This document shows, piece by piece, positions 7,679-20,992 of a stretch of DNA of 64,000 nucleotides. The position numbers were made by a program, and so were the translations under genes. The stretch is from Deinococcus sp. YIM 134068 (GTDB lineage Bacteria > Deinococcota > Deinococci > Deinococcales > Deinococcaceae), in contig NZ_JAZHPF010000011.1 of assembly GCF_036543075.1 (NCBI RefSeq), positions 1-64,000 of the forward strand, given 5' to 3'. The notes beneath the pieces are model-generated. The model was not told the DNA's origin. It worked only from the letters and a program-made list of their open reading frames with translations, and did not search any database. Position 1 is the first letter of the stretch, and every line of letters begins with the position of its first letter.

Positions 7679-8903
7679 TAAATATGGGAAGGGCTTAACC
7701 AATCATCAAAGAGGGGGAGAATTTGAACTCCTATACGAAGGCAAAGTTCCCGAGACAGAAGTTCTAGCACGTAGTCGTATACCGTTCGAGAGGCTGTTGG
7801 ATGGCAACACAAACCGTTTTTATTACGGAGATAACTTTGACGGACTGCTCGACCTATTACATGATGGTTATAGAAATCAAGTTAAATTGATATATATCGA
7901 TCCTCCTTATGCAACGAAGGGTGTTTTTGAATCCCGAGACCTTGAACATGCTTATGATGATGTTCACTTTGGTGCTCATTTTATAGAATCCTTGCGTCAA
8001 CGACTTATTGTTATGCGTGAATTATTGAGTGATGACGGATCAATTTACGTTCATCTTGATGGAAGAATGATATTTCAAATCAAGGTAATCATGGATGAGG
8101 TTTTTGGACAGGAGAATTTTCGTAACATGATTACTCGTAAGAAGTGTAATTCTAAAAATTACACGAGAAAGCAATATGGTAATATATCCGATTACATTCT
8201 TTTTTACAGCAAGACAGCAGTTTACACGTGGAGCCAACAATTTGATCCTCTAGACGAGGAAAAGGAAAAAAGAGAGTATAGACATATCGAGCCGGAGACG
8301 GGCAGACGATACATGTTAGTACCAATCCACGCCCCCGGCGTTCGCAATGGTGCTACGGGTGGTGAATGGCGTGGTATGTTACCGCCAGCAGGTAAGCATT
8401 GGCAGTACGTTCCAGCGAAACTAGATGCCTATCAGGAGCGTGGTGAGATTGTCTGGTCCGCTAAAGGGAATCCGCGCCGAAAAGTTTATCTTGATACACG
8501 TCCTGGCTCACCAGCACAGGATATTTGGTTGAATTACCGTGATGCACACAATCAAAATATAGATATAACAGGCTATCCTACAGAGAAGAATTTCGATCTT
8601 CTCTGTAGGATCATCGAAGCGTCCTCCAACTCTGGAGACCTTGTGTTGGATGCTTTCGCGGGTAGTGGAACAACAGGCTTCGCCGCCGAGCGTTTGGGAC
8701 GGCGATGGATTATGATGGACAACTCAAGTCTAGCGGCGAGGGTTATTAATAAGAGATTTATTCATGGTGGAAAGAAGATTGGAAGCTTTAAGAAAGCGAC
8801 TTCTACTACACCATTGATTTCCGTCAACCCTCCCTTTAGCATCTATAGCCCGCTTGGTGTTAATCGTGCAAAGCTAGCGGACGAAATCGGCGTCATTTTC
8901 TAG
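7668..8903 (+). CDS. Beta-class site-specific DNA methyltransferase
   Basis: A 411-residue amino-methyltransferase (N6-adenine or N4-cytosine). The catalytic motif DPPY (residues 78-81, in LIYIDPPYATKG) precedes the SAM-binding motif DAFAGSGTTG (328-337), the order that defines the beta class. The ~250 residues between them would hold the target-recognition region. ATG 7668 has a good GGAGG upstream; a GTG at 7650 is also in frame. Low GC compared with the surrounding genes indicates horizontal acquisition. Its 3' end overlaps the convergent endonuclease gene by 30 bases. The recognition sequence is not predictable here. Confidence 0.92.
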   Translation: MAHSKYGKGLTNHQRGGEFELLYEGKVPETEVLARSRIPFERLLDGNTNRFYYGDNFDGLLDLLHDGYRNQVKLIYIDPPYATKGVFESRDLEHAYDDVHFGAHFIESLRQRLIVMRELLSDDGSIYVHLDGRMIFQIKVIMDEVFGQENFRNMITRKKCNSKNYTRKQYGNISDYILFYSKTAVYTWSQQFDPLDEEKEKREYRHIEPETGRRYMLVPIHAPGVRNGATGGEWRGMLPPAGKHWQYVPAKLDAYQERGEIVWSAKGNPRRKVYLDTRPGSPAQDIWLNYRDAHNQNIDITGYPTEKNFDLLCRIIEASSNSGDLVLDAFAGSGTTGFAAERLGRRWIMMDNSSLAARVINKRFIHGGKKIGSFKKATSTTPLISVNPPFSIYSPLGVNRAKLADEIGVIF

Positions 8904-9752
8904 CCACTCTTGAGTAAGGCGATCTTCAAGCATCTTTAGAGTGCAAACTAGAACACCAGGTTTGGCATCGAGGACGGCATAGTCACGCCACATTGAACCA
9001 AGAGCTAAACCAGGTCCATCATTTAAAAAGATGATTTTTATCTTACTGCCAGTTCGGTTGTTGTACTCGCTAATTTTTGTAATCTTGTCACTATTGCCGC
9101 CTGTGCGGTCGTCCTCTTGTGCACCACCGCGATCAGAGTCATATCTAGCGTAACCAGCAGCAATTATGGTATTAGTGGCGTCTCTGATAACAAAATCAGT
9201 TGGTGCCTCATCTGTAAAGCCTTTTAAGAGGCTTCTTAATTGTATGTCGGTACCTGCTCGCTTGGGTCCGCTAATAGTGTAAATGCCGTCATACTTATTT
9301 TCAAACCACTCAAAGAATGCCTCGGTAAGAGTATAGCCCTTCGAGCCGCGCGTTGAGTACTCCTGCAAGACCGCTACTAGTGCCTCATCATCGGTTGGAC
9401 GATTCTTTATTAGATTACGAATAGACTCAATATCACGAAACTCGTGTGAATGATGTTTCAGAATTTCTGCGGCATTTTTCTTAACTTTTGTCGCCTCCAC
9501 AGAGATTCCGGGAAGAACGTACTTCTTAAAAACGCGGAGTAGTTGAGTATGCTGCTTGCCGGTTTCCTTCTGTATGGTATTGAAAAGATCGATTGATGAG
9601 GTTGCGCTATCAACCAACTCAATAAATTTTTTGATGGTTGGCTCATGCACCACCTTCGCTTCATCTAGATAGTCTGGATAGAAGGGTGTACCAAGGGCTG
9701 TGAGCCACTGACGTTTATCCGATCCCAAATCTTCAAAAGTTGGCATTGTCAT
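8874..9752 (-). CDS. Probable type II restriction endonuclease
   Basis: A 292-residue AT-rich gene that converges on and overlaps the methyltransferase, the usual place for the cognate nuclease. The C-terminal half has TDFVIRDATNTIIAAGYARY then SDRGGAQEDDRTGGNSDKI, where the Asp and following acidic and basic residues could form a PD-(D/E)XK-like centre. I cannot assign a recognised endonuclease family from the sequence. It starts 14 bases beyond the carB stop on the same strand, with GGTAAGTT before its ATG, so it may be read partly from carB transcripts. A second ATG at 9746 is possible. Confidence 0.65.
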   Translation of the reverse strand: MTMPTFEDLGSDKRQWLTALGTPFYPDYLDEAKVVHEPTIKKFIELVDSATSSIDLFNTIQKETGKQHTQLLRVFKKYVLPGISVEATKVKKNAAEILKHHSHEFRDIESIRNLIKNRPTDDEALVAVLQEYSTRGSKGYTLTEAFFEWFENKYDGIYTISGPKRAGTDIQLRSLLKGFTDEAPTDFVIRDATNTIIAAGYARYDSDRGGAQEDDRTGGNSDKITKISEYNNRTGSKIKIIFLNDGPGLALGSMWRDYAVLDAKPGVLVCTLKMLEDRLTQEWLENDADFVR

Positions 9753-9766
9753 AACTTACCAGATGC

Positions 9767-12838
<3,072 letters not shown>

Positions 12839-12910
12839 TCCAGAAAGGGAGTATGGCACGCCGGGGTTAGGCGGGGGTGGGAAGTTGCAAGGTTATGCAG
12901 GCAGGTGGGG

Positions 12911-12934
12911 TATGCCGAATGCCGAATGCTGAAC
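12911..12934. repeat. Short tandem GCCGAATGCCGAATGCTGAA element
   Basis: Three near-identical GCCGAAT/GCTGAA units lie in the carB upstream gap, 15 bases before the -10 box of the next gene. It looks like the small non-coding repeats dispersed in Deinococcus genomes. Confidence 0.45.
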
Positions 12935-12960
12935 GGGAATTGCGTGTGTAGGCTCTCCCC

Positions 12961-13782
12961 GTGACGCCCCTCTTCGAGTTCCGCATGCGCCCTCTGCCAC
13001 AGATCATCCAGGGCTGGGAGGCCATCAACTTTGATGTGCCTCGATACCTGAGCGGTTGGTTCTGGCTGACGGATGGGTGGTATTGGCTCACCACACCACA
13101 AGGCGACATACCGACAGGACATCCGGATTTTGAGACGGCATTTGGCTTGGAACCCAGCCGTGATCCCCACCTTGACTATCAAGTTGCCCGCTTCTGGCAA
13201 GACCTGATTGACGTTTCGCACGACTCGTTGGAGCCACTGCCTGAGCCGTTCGCGGGCTGGGTGGAGTCTGGGCGTTGGGAGATATGGTGGGAGCAAGTCA
13301 ACGAATGGTGGCGTTCCACTCCAGAGGATGACCCACTGACACACTACCGCTGGGATGACTGGTACGAGGCGGGGTCTTGGTGGAGCGCCCGCCACCTGGA
13401 TATGGGTTATTTGCAGGCACCGCCCGTCATTCGCTTCTGGCGCATTGGCGACGAGGTGACTGTCCAGTGGGACACCCAGGAGAAACGAGTGGACGGCGTG
13501 CTCTGCTGGGTGGAGTCCTGCGGACGGCTGAATCTGAGTGGCTCGCAGTTTCAAGGGGAGCTAGAAGACTTTCGCCATCGCCTTGACCTTGCCATGCGTG
13601 AACGTCTCTCCGAGGTTGAAAAGCTTGGCGTTCTGGACGCCGCCAAGCTGGCATCTCTACACCGCCAACACACAGCTTCCATCGAAGAGGAGGGTCGGAC
13701 CGGAGACAAGGTGGACTGGTTGAACGTGTTGAGCGCGATTCGGAAACTGGAACAGTGGTCCGTAGTGCCCCTACCTCGTTAG
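12961..13782 (+). CDS. Tryptophan-rich protein, DUF5984-like
   Basis: A 273-residue soluble protein with about 20 tryptophans. The opening FEFRMRPLPQIIQGWEAIN and SGWFWLTDGWYWLTT resemble the DUF5984 family, whose function is unknown. No catalytic signature or membrane segment is visible, and the last 70 residues look helical. The GTG start at 12961 follows TAGGCT (12949-12954) by six bases, so the mRNA is probably leaderless. It sits alone between carB (divergent) and a small antitoxin-like gene. Family assignment is from memory of the motif style. Confidence 0.65.
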   Translation: MTPLFEFRMRPLPQIIQGWEAINFDVPRYLSGWFWLTDGWYWLTTPQGDIPTGHPDFETAFGLEPSRDPHLDYQVARFWQDLIDVSHDSLEPLPEPFAGWVESGRWEIWWEQVNEWWRSTPEDDPLTHYRWDDWYEAGSWWSARHLDMGYLQAPPVIRFWRIGDEVTVQWDTQEKRVDGVLCWVESCGRLNLSGSQFQGELEDFRHRLDLAMRERLSEVEKLGVLDAAKLASLHRQHTASIEEEGRTGDKVDWLNVLSAIRKLEQWSVVPLPR

Positions 13783-13813
13783 CTGCGGTATGGCAGGGAG
13801 TAGGTTTCAAACC

Positions 13814-14035
13814 ATGCCCCTGTTCGACCGCATCACACTCAACCCCTCCCAGTGCGGCGGGCGTCCGTGTATCCGTGGGATGCGGATTCGGGTGAGTGAC
13901 GTGCTGGACCTGCTCGGCACAGGTGTGGAAGTAAACGAGATTCTGAGCGACTACCCGGACCTGAAGCGTGAGGACATTTATGCCGCGCTGGTCTGGGTCG
14001 CGCGCTACGTTGACGACCCCCGGCTGAGTGCCTGA
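13814..14035 (+). CDS. DUF433-family antitoxin-like protein
   Basis: A 73-residue protein. FDRITLNPSQCGGRPCIRGMRIRVSDVLDLL and DYPDLKREDIYAALVWVARY match the DUF433 family, small helix-turn-helix proteins that usually pair with a PIN-like DUF5615 toxin. No such toxin gene is adjacent: the next gene is a convergent exporter 30 bases away. TAGGTT lies seven bases before ATG 13814, which decides this start over the ATG at 13790. It is probably an orphan left after toxin loss, or a stand-alone regulator. Confidence 0.8.
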   Translation: MPLFDRITLNPSQCGGRPCIRGMRIRVSDVLDLLGTGVEVNEILSDYPDLKREDIYAALVWVARYVDDPRLSA

Positions 14036-14065
14036 GCGAATGGCGGGGACCTTATAAGGCGGCGC

Positions 14066-14677
14066 TCACTCCTCTTGCAACCCCAGCACCAATCCCGCCG
14101 CAATCGCCCACATCATCACCCCGATCAGCACGTCCAGCACCTGCCATGCCCTCGGCGAGCGCATCAGCGGCGCGAGGCGGCCCGCCAGCAGGGCCAGCGC
14201 GAAGAACCATGTCCATGACGCAAGGATGGTGCCGAGGAGGAAGGCGTTTCGGCCTGCACCATCCAGTCCTGCGCTCGCCCCACCGATCAGGACCACCGTG
14301 TCGAGGAGGGCGTGCGGGTTGAGGAAGCTGAACGCGGCGGCAGTGGCGAGGACCGTTCCCGGTGTGGTGGCTGCCTGCCCGCCCGTCTCCAGCGTCCCCG
14401 GCTGCCGGGCCGACCGGAACGAACGCCACCCGTACCACAGCAGGAAGGCCGCGCCCGCCAGCGTCCCGACGGTCGTCAGCGCAGGACTCCGCGCCAGCAG
14501 GCCCCCGACTCCCAGCACCCCCAGCGTCACCAACGCCGTATCCGCCAACGAACACGCCACCGCCGCGAGGAGCGCGTGCCGCCGCGTCAACCCCTGCCTC
14601 AGCACGAAGGCGTTCTGCGGCCCGATGGCGACGATGAGCGAGAGGCCTAATGTCAGTCCGCGCAGGAAGGGGGGCAC
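14066..14677 (-). CDS. LysE/ArgO-family amino-acid exporter
   Basis: A 203-residue inner-membrane protein with about six hydrophobic segments. LIVAIGPQNAFVLRQGL is the signature of the LysE/ArgO family, which exports basic amino acids. FSFLNPHALLDTVVLIGG is the second conserved segment with the membrane-embedded Asn-Pro. GTG 14677 is chosen because TATCCT lies seven bases upstream and the length then matches ArgO; a longer frame from 14764 adds a Pro-rich tail. Its place among argG, argH, argA and carAB suggests arginine export, which is inference. Confidence 0.85.
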   Translation of the reverse strand: MPPFLRGLTLGLSLIVAIGPQNAFVLRQGLTRRHALLAAVACSLADTALVTLGVLGVGGLLARSPALTTVGTLAGAAFLLWYGWRSFRSARQPGTLETGGQAATTPGTVLATAAAFSFLNPHALLDTVVLIGGASAGLDGAGRNAFLLGTILASWTWFFALALLAGRLAPLMRSPRAWQVLDVLIGVMMWAIAAGLVLGLQEE

Positions 14678-14826
14678 GGGGGGAAGGATAGGCGGGTGAC
14701 TCGTCGCTTGTGGAGGACGCTGGCCCCCTCTCTCCGTCTCTCCGACGAGCCACGGGCCACCCACCCAAAGCTCCTGTCTGACCCGCCCCCTTCCCCTTCC
14801 CGCGCTCGAGCGTCCAGACTGCCCCT

Positions 14827-15954
14827 ATGCCTGAACTGTTGCCGCGTGCCCGGTCGTCCTCGGAGAGCGTGTTCGCGCGCATGAGCCGCCTTGCCGCGCA
14901 GCATGGGGCGGTCAATCTGGGGCAGGGCTTCCCGTCGGACTCCCCGCCCGCCTTCCTGCTCGAAGCGGCGCGGCGAGCGGTGGGCGTCTCGGACCAGTAC
15001 GCGCCCCCGGTCGGCCTGCCCACGTTGCGGGACGCCATCGGCGCTGACCTCGGGGTGGACGGGGCCGATGTGGTCGTGACCTCGGGGGCGACGGAGGCGC
15101 TGAATGTCCTCGCGCTGGCGCTGTACGGCCCCGGCGACGAGGTGCTGATGCTCGAACCCGTGTTCGACGTGTACGTGCCGCAGGCGCGGCTGGCGGGGGC
15201 CGTGCCCGTCACCGTCCCCATGCGGCTGACGGACGGGGAGGGGTGGGCGCTCGACCTCGACGCCGTGCGCGCCGCCGTCACACCCCGGACCCGCGCCCTG
15301 CTGCTCAACAGCCCCTACAACCCGACGGGGACGGTCTTCACCCGCGCCGAGCTGGAGTCCCTGGTCGCCCTCGCCCGTGAGTGTGACCTGTGGATCGTCA
15401 GCGACGAGGTGTACGACGAGCTGTACTTCGGGGAGCGGCCCGTGTCCCTGCGCGACCTCGCCCCGGAGCGCACCTTTACGACGGGGAGTGCGGGAAAAAG
15501 GCTGGAAGCGACCGGCTGGCGCGTCGGCTGGATTGCCTGCCCACCCGGTCTTGCGGGCAACGTCGCGGCCATACGGCAGGTCGGTTCCTTCTGCGCGCCC
15601 ACGCCCTTTCAGGTGGCGGTGGCGGCGGCCCTGCCCGTCGCGCGGCGGGGGGGCTTCTACGAGGGGCTGCGCGCCGAGTACGGGGAGCGGATGCGCCTGT
15701 TGGCGGGCGGGTTGCGGGACCTGGGGGCCACGGTGTTCGAGCCGCGCGGCACCTACTTCCTTACGGCCCGTCGCCCCGGCTGGAGCGCCGAGACGCTGGT
15801 GGAGGAGGCGGGCGTGGCCGTCATTCCGGGGGACGCCTTCTACGTCGAGCACCCTGCCCCGGCGGGGTTGTTCCGGCTCGCGTTCTGCAAGTCGCGCGAC
15901 GACCTGGAGCGGGCGCTGGAGCGGTTGGAACGGGCCGCCCATGTGAGCGCCTAG
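14827..15954 (+). CDS. PLP-dependent class I/II aminotransferase (methionine/kynurenine aminotransferase type)
   Basis: A 375-residue fold-type I aminotransferase. AVNLGQGFPSDSPP at the N-terminus, VTSGATEALNVLALAL (phosphate site), NSPYNPTGTVFT, IVSDEVYDELYF (Asp that binds the PLP nitrogen) and GSAGKRLEATGWRVGW (Schiff-base Lys) define it. The FPxxxPP opening and GSAGK motif resemble YbdL/kynurenine aminotransferase enzymes that act on methionine, glutamine or aromatic amino acids. It is divergent from the LysE-type exporter. CAGACT precedes the ATG by six bases, a weaker match to the leaderless pattern. Confidence 0.88.
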   Translation: MPELLPRARSSSESVFARMSRLAAQHGAVNLGQGFPSDSPPAFLLEAARRAVGVSDQYAPPVGLPTLRDAIGADLGVDGADVVVTSGATEALNVLALALYGPGDEVLMLEPVFDVYVPQARLAGAVPVTVPMRLTDGEGWALDLDAVRAAVTPRTRALLLNSPYNPTGTVFTRAELESLVALARECDLWIVSDEVYDELYFGERPVSLRDLAPERTFTTGSAGKRLEATGWRVGWIACPPGLAGNVAAIRQVGSFCAPTPFQVAVAAALPVARRGGFYEGLRAEYGERMRLLAGGLRDLGATVFEPRGTYFLTARRPGWSAETLVEEAGVAVIPGDAFYVEHPAPAGLFRLAFCKSRDDLERALERLERAAHVSA

Positions 15955-16008
15955 ATTGTTTGTTTAGGCACGAACACGACCCCCGCAGCAATGGCTTACG
16001 CTCAGGCT

Positions 16009-16479
16009 ATGAAGAAAGCCCTTCTCGGACTCCTGGCCCTCTCCGCCGTCTCGTCCGCCGCCGCCGATTCCGTGGGTGGCTCCATCGGCACGGGCCTCAC
16101 CGTGCACTACCAGACCGACCTGACCTCCACCTCGTCCATCCGCTACGGCCTGAACCTCGACGCCCTGAACCTCTTCCGGGGCGGCTCGCTCGCCATCGGC
16201 GGCGACGTGGCCTACCTCGGCGAGTTGAACGGAAGCCAGGCCCTCGGGCCGTTCGACCCCTACTACGGCCTCGGCCTCGGCGCGTACGTGTCGCTCGGCA
16301 GTTCCAGCGGCCTCGTCGTCTACCCCAACGGCATCCTGGGCCTGAACTTCCAGGTCACGACGCCCCTGAGCGTCTTCGTGGAAGGCTCGGCGGGACCGCG
16401 CATCGTCGTCGGGACCGGCTCCACGGGCATCGACTTCGGCTTCGGTGCCCGCGTCGGCGTGAACTACCAGTTCCGCTAA
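16009..16479 (+). CDS. Exported outer-envelope beta-barrel-like protein
   Basis: A 156-residue protein with signal peptide MKKALLGLLALSAVSSAAA. The mature part alternates hydrophobic and small polar residues (GGSIGTGLTVHYQTDL, LGLGAYVSLGSSSGLVVYP) and ends in GVNYQFR with a terminal aromatic-Arg, the pattern of small outer-membrane beta barrels. No enzyme motif is seen. TACGCT (15997-16002) lies six bases before ATG 16009, so I prefer it to the ATG at 15991. A terminator follows. The gene is monocistronic. Confidence 0.75.
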   Translation: MKKALLGLLALSAVSSAAADSVGGSIGTGLTVHYQTDLTSTSSIRYGLNLDALNLFRGGSLAIGGDVAYLGELNGSQALGPFDPYYGLGLGAYVSLGSSSGLVVYPNGILGLNFQVTTPLSVFVEGSAGPRIVVGTGSTGIDFGFGARVGVNYQFR

Positions 16480-16492
16480 GAGACTCGCCAAC

Positions 16493-16525
16493 CGTCCGGT
16501 TCCTGATGTGGGGCCGGACGTTTCT
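16493..16525 (+). terminator. Intrinsic terminator after the barrel-like protein
   Basis: CGTCCGG (16493-16499) pairs with CCGGACG (16514-16520) and is followed by TTTCT. It separates the envelope gene from the argG regulatory region. Confidence 0.6.
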
Positions 16526-16581
16526 GCTGGACGGCCCCGGCACGCCGCCTTGACCCCATCCCCACGGGCTGCTACCCTGCC

Positions 16582-16616
16582 TGCATAGGTATACGTGAAA
16601 GCGTATATCCATACAC
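16582..16616. promoter_or_regulatory. ARG-box-like operator/promoter region of argG
   Basis: TGCATA-gg-TATACG (16582-16595) and GCGTATA-tcc-ATACAC (16601-16616) resemble ARG-box half sites. Between them TATACG-tgaaag-CGTATA (16590-16607) is a perfect 6-base inverted repeat. The AT-rich block is the only one in this gap and must also contain the -10 element. ArgR binding is inferred; no argR gene is in the window. Confidence 0.5.
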
Positions 16617-16619
16617 GCC

Positions 16620-16646
16620 ATGCAGACCCTGTTCCCCCGACGCTGA
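16620..16646 (+). CDS. Arginine leader peptide candidate (MQTLFPRR)
   Basis: An eight-residue ORF, ATG to TGA, read MQTLFPRR. The last two sense codons are CGA and CGC, both arginine, directly before the stop. It lies between the ARG-box-like region and a strong hairpin, 103 bases upstream of argG, which makes arginine synthesis. This is the layout of ribosome-mediated attenuation leaders: low charged tRNA-Arg would stall the ribosome on the Arg codons. It is too short to prove by sequence alone. Conservation in related genomes would decide. Confidence 0.5.
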   Translation: MQTLFPRR

Positions 16647-16649
16647 CGC

Positions 16650-16679
16650 CCCGGCCTTCCCTCACAGGAAAGGGCCGGG
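16650..16679 (+). promoter_or_regulatory. Leader hairpin of argG (possible attenuator)
   Basis: CCCGGCCTTCC (16650-16660) pairs with GGAA-ag-GGCCGGG (16667-16679), a stable stem with a two-base bulge and a six-base loop, four bases after the leader ORF stop. No T-run follows directly. TCCCCCG (16633-16639) overlaps the start of the Arg codons and can pair with CGGGGGA (16690-16696), which offers an alternative fold that a stalled ribosome would block. Confidence 0.45.
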
Positions 16680-16748
16680 TAGGTCACGCCGGGGGACTTG
16701 TGTTGCCTTTTGCGTCATCCCTTGACGTTTCCAGGAGAAGATCAGCCC

Positions 16749-17996
<1,248 letters not shown>

Positions 17997-17997
17997 G

Positions 17998-18417
17998 ATG
18001 ACGCCCGCTGTCAAGCCCCGACTGGTTCCCGTCCTGGTGAAGTGGAAGGGGCGTCCCAGCCACTACGTCTGCTTTGAATGCCGCAAGCAGTTTCGTAAGC
18101 CCCTGATTTTTCAGGCCACGCGTTCCCCCTCCGGCAACTTATCCAATACGCACGGACTTGGCATGGATGCGGCAACTTACCCCTGTCCGCAGTGTAGCCA
18201 GGCAATGATCCAGATGGGTAAAAACTTCCGCGCTCCTGCTCAGGCCGATGCCGAGGGTTGGGAGGTCGCGCGGCGGCTGGCGGCGGCGGGATTCCGGCAT
18301 GGGCATACGACGGGGCAGAAGTATCCGACGCGTTTGAAGGATGTCGCAGCATTTCTGGAGAAGAACGGGCAACGCACGGACGGTGAGGAGTTGCTGCGGA
18401 GATGGGCGAAGAAATGA
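17998..18417 (+). CDS. Zinc-ribbon-like hypothetical protein
   Basis: A 139-residue protein with two CXXC pairs (CFEC near residue 25 and CPQC near residue 63) that could bind one zinc ion. The C-terminal half (EGWEVARRLAAAGFRHGHTT ... FLEKNGQRTDGEELLRRWAKK) looks helical. It starts one base after the argG stop and overlaps the next gene by 16 bases, so it belongs to the argG operon. I do not recognise a family. Nucleic-acid or protein binding through the ribbon is the most that can be suggested. Confidence 0.7.
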   Translation: MTPAVKPRLVPVLVKWKGRPSHYVCFECRKQFRKPLIFQATRSPSGNLSNTHGLGMDAATYPCPQCSQAMIQMGKNFRAPAQADAEGWEVARRLAAAGFRHGHTTGQKYPTRLKDVAAFLEKNGQRTDGEELLRRWAKK

Positions 18418-18878
18418 CTCCCACCCTCCGCCCCGCCCTCCCCGCCGACGCGCCCATCTTCCACGTCGTCATGATGGCGGCGGGCATGGACCCCCGCAGT
18501 TCGTGGAGCCGCACTCGTGTGGAGGACGTGGCGTGGAGTCTGGGGCAGGGGGGCGGCTTCCTCGCGTGGCAGGACGGCGAGGCGGTCGGCTGCGTCGGCT
18601 GGCGTCCGGATGGATCGCGGACCCTCACTCTCAACAAACTCGCCACCCGCCCGGACATGCGCGGGCAGGGCATCGGTGCGGCGCTCGTGCGCGCGGTGGA
18701 GGAGGTCGCCGCCCGTGACGGCTACGCCCGCGTCCTCCTCGCCGTCAGCCAGTACAACCTCGCTGTGCGCCCCTTCTACGAACGCCTCGGCTACCGGGTG
18801 GACGGGGCAGCACGGTACGCCCACGCGAACCCGCACAACCCGCCGCCGCTGGTGCTGGTGAAGGAAGTCGGATGGTAA
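18402..18878 (+). CDS. GNAT-family N-acetyltransferase
   Basis: A 158-residue GNAT enzyme. The acetyl-CoA loop is seen in LATRPDMRGQGIGAALVRAVEE, and the fold ends with LAVRPFYERLGYRVDG. It starts inside the end of the zinc-ribbon gene and overlaps a tiny membrane-protein gene by seven bases. The start at 18402 or an ATG four codons later (18414) are both possible. The substrate is unknown. It is one of four GNAT genes in the arginine cluster. Confidence 0.85.
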   Translation: MGEEMTPTLRPALPADAPIFHVVMMAAGMDPRSSWSRTRVEDVAWSLGQGGGFLAWQDGEAVGCVGWRPDGSRTLTLNKLATRPDMRGQGIGAALVRAVEEVAARDGYARVLLAVSQYNLAVRPFYERLGYRVDGAARYAHANPHNPPPLVLVKEVGW

Positions 18879-19045
18879 GTCTGTCGCTGCTGCTCGGCCT
18901 GCCTGTTCTGGCCCTACTGGGTTTGGTCGGCGCACGGTTGAGGTGGTCGCCTTTGCCCCTGTGGCGAGGGGTCTTTGTCGTCGGTTCGGTGTTGACGGTG
19001 GTGTACCTGGCTTACGCCGCTTGGAAGACGCTTAGCGTAATTTAG
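18872..19045 (+). CDS. 57-residue two-helix membrane protein
   Basis: The ATG lies inside the stop region of the GNAT gene (overlap of seven bases). The frame is open for 57 codons, giving two hydrophobic helices (LSLLLGLPVLALLGLVGA and GVFVVGSVLTVVYLAYAA) joined by a loop with Arg and Trp, and it ends at TAG 25 bases before argH. Overlap at one end and argH at the other argue for a real cotranscribed gene. Function unknown. Confidence 0.6.
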   Translation: MVSLSLLLGLPVLALLGLVGARLRWSPLPLWRGVFVVGSVLTVVYLAYAAWKTLSVI

Positions 19046-19070
19046 CCCCCGCCCCTTCGTGGAGACTGCA

Positions 19071-20464
<1,394 letters not shown>

Positions 20465-20468
<4 letters not shown>

Positions 20469-20992
20469 GAGTGACGGTGGGCCTCGATGGGACGCTCCTG
20501 CATAAGCGCGAGGCGGAGTGGGCACACTGGCTCGCCCACCCCGAGGAGAACCCGCTCTCCACGCGGGCCACCTTCACGGGGGCGGAGGTCGTGCTGGAGA
20601 ACGAGCTGTGCGTGTACGTGCAGGATTCTCTTTACGGCGACGGACTACGTTACGTGGGGCACATCGTCACCAAACGGCCCTGCCTGACCGTCTTCGATCT
20701 CACGCCGGAGGAAGTGCTCGCCACCCACGCTCTCCTCGCCGAGATTCGCGCCCATCTGGACGCCACCGTTCGGCCCGACGGTTACACGGTCGGCTGGAAC
20801 GTTTTCCCGGCGGGCGGGGCGCACATCCCCCACGTTCACCTCCACGTTATCCCCCGCTGGAGGACGGACGCCTCAGCGGGGGCGGGCCTGCGTTACTTCC
20901 TCAAGGCGGCGGCGCGGGAGGCCGAGCGACGACGACCCGAGGACGGTGGCCCATCCCCCACGCCCCTGCACTCCTCTGGAGGTTCCCCATGA
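20465..20992 (+). CDS. HIT-family protein
   Basis: A 175-residue histidine-triad protein. The triad HIPHVHLHVIPRW fits HxHxHxH, so it is a nucleotide hydrolase or transferase. The preceding region (VLENELCVYVQDSLYGDGLRYVGHIVTKRPCLTVFDLT) forms the standard beta meander. The last 25 residues are charged and Pro-rich and probably disordered. It overlaps argH at its start and a GNAT gene at its end, each by four bases (ATGA), so translation is coupled through this part of the operon. Confidence 0.85.

Noticed and set aside
4939..9766. Prophage or integrative element carrying the toxin-antitoxin/R-M island.
   Set aside because: No integrase, tRNA target, attachment repeat or phage structural gene is present in or beside the island.
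15390..16553. A 387-codon frame overlapping the aminotransferase and the barrel-like gene.
   Set aside because: It is a shifted reading of two well-supported genes with no motifs of its own.
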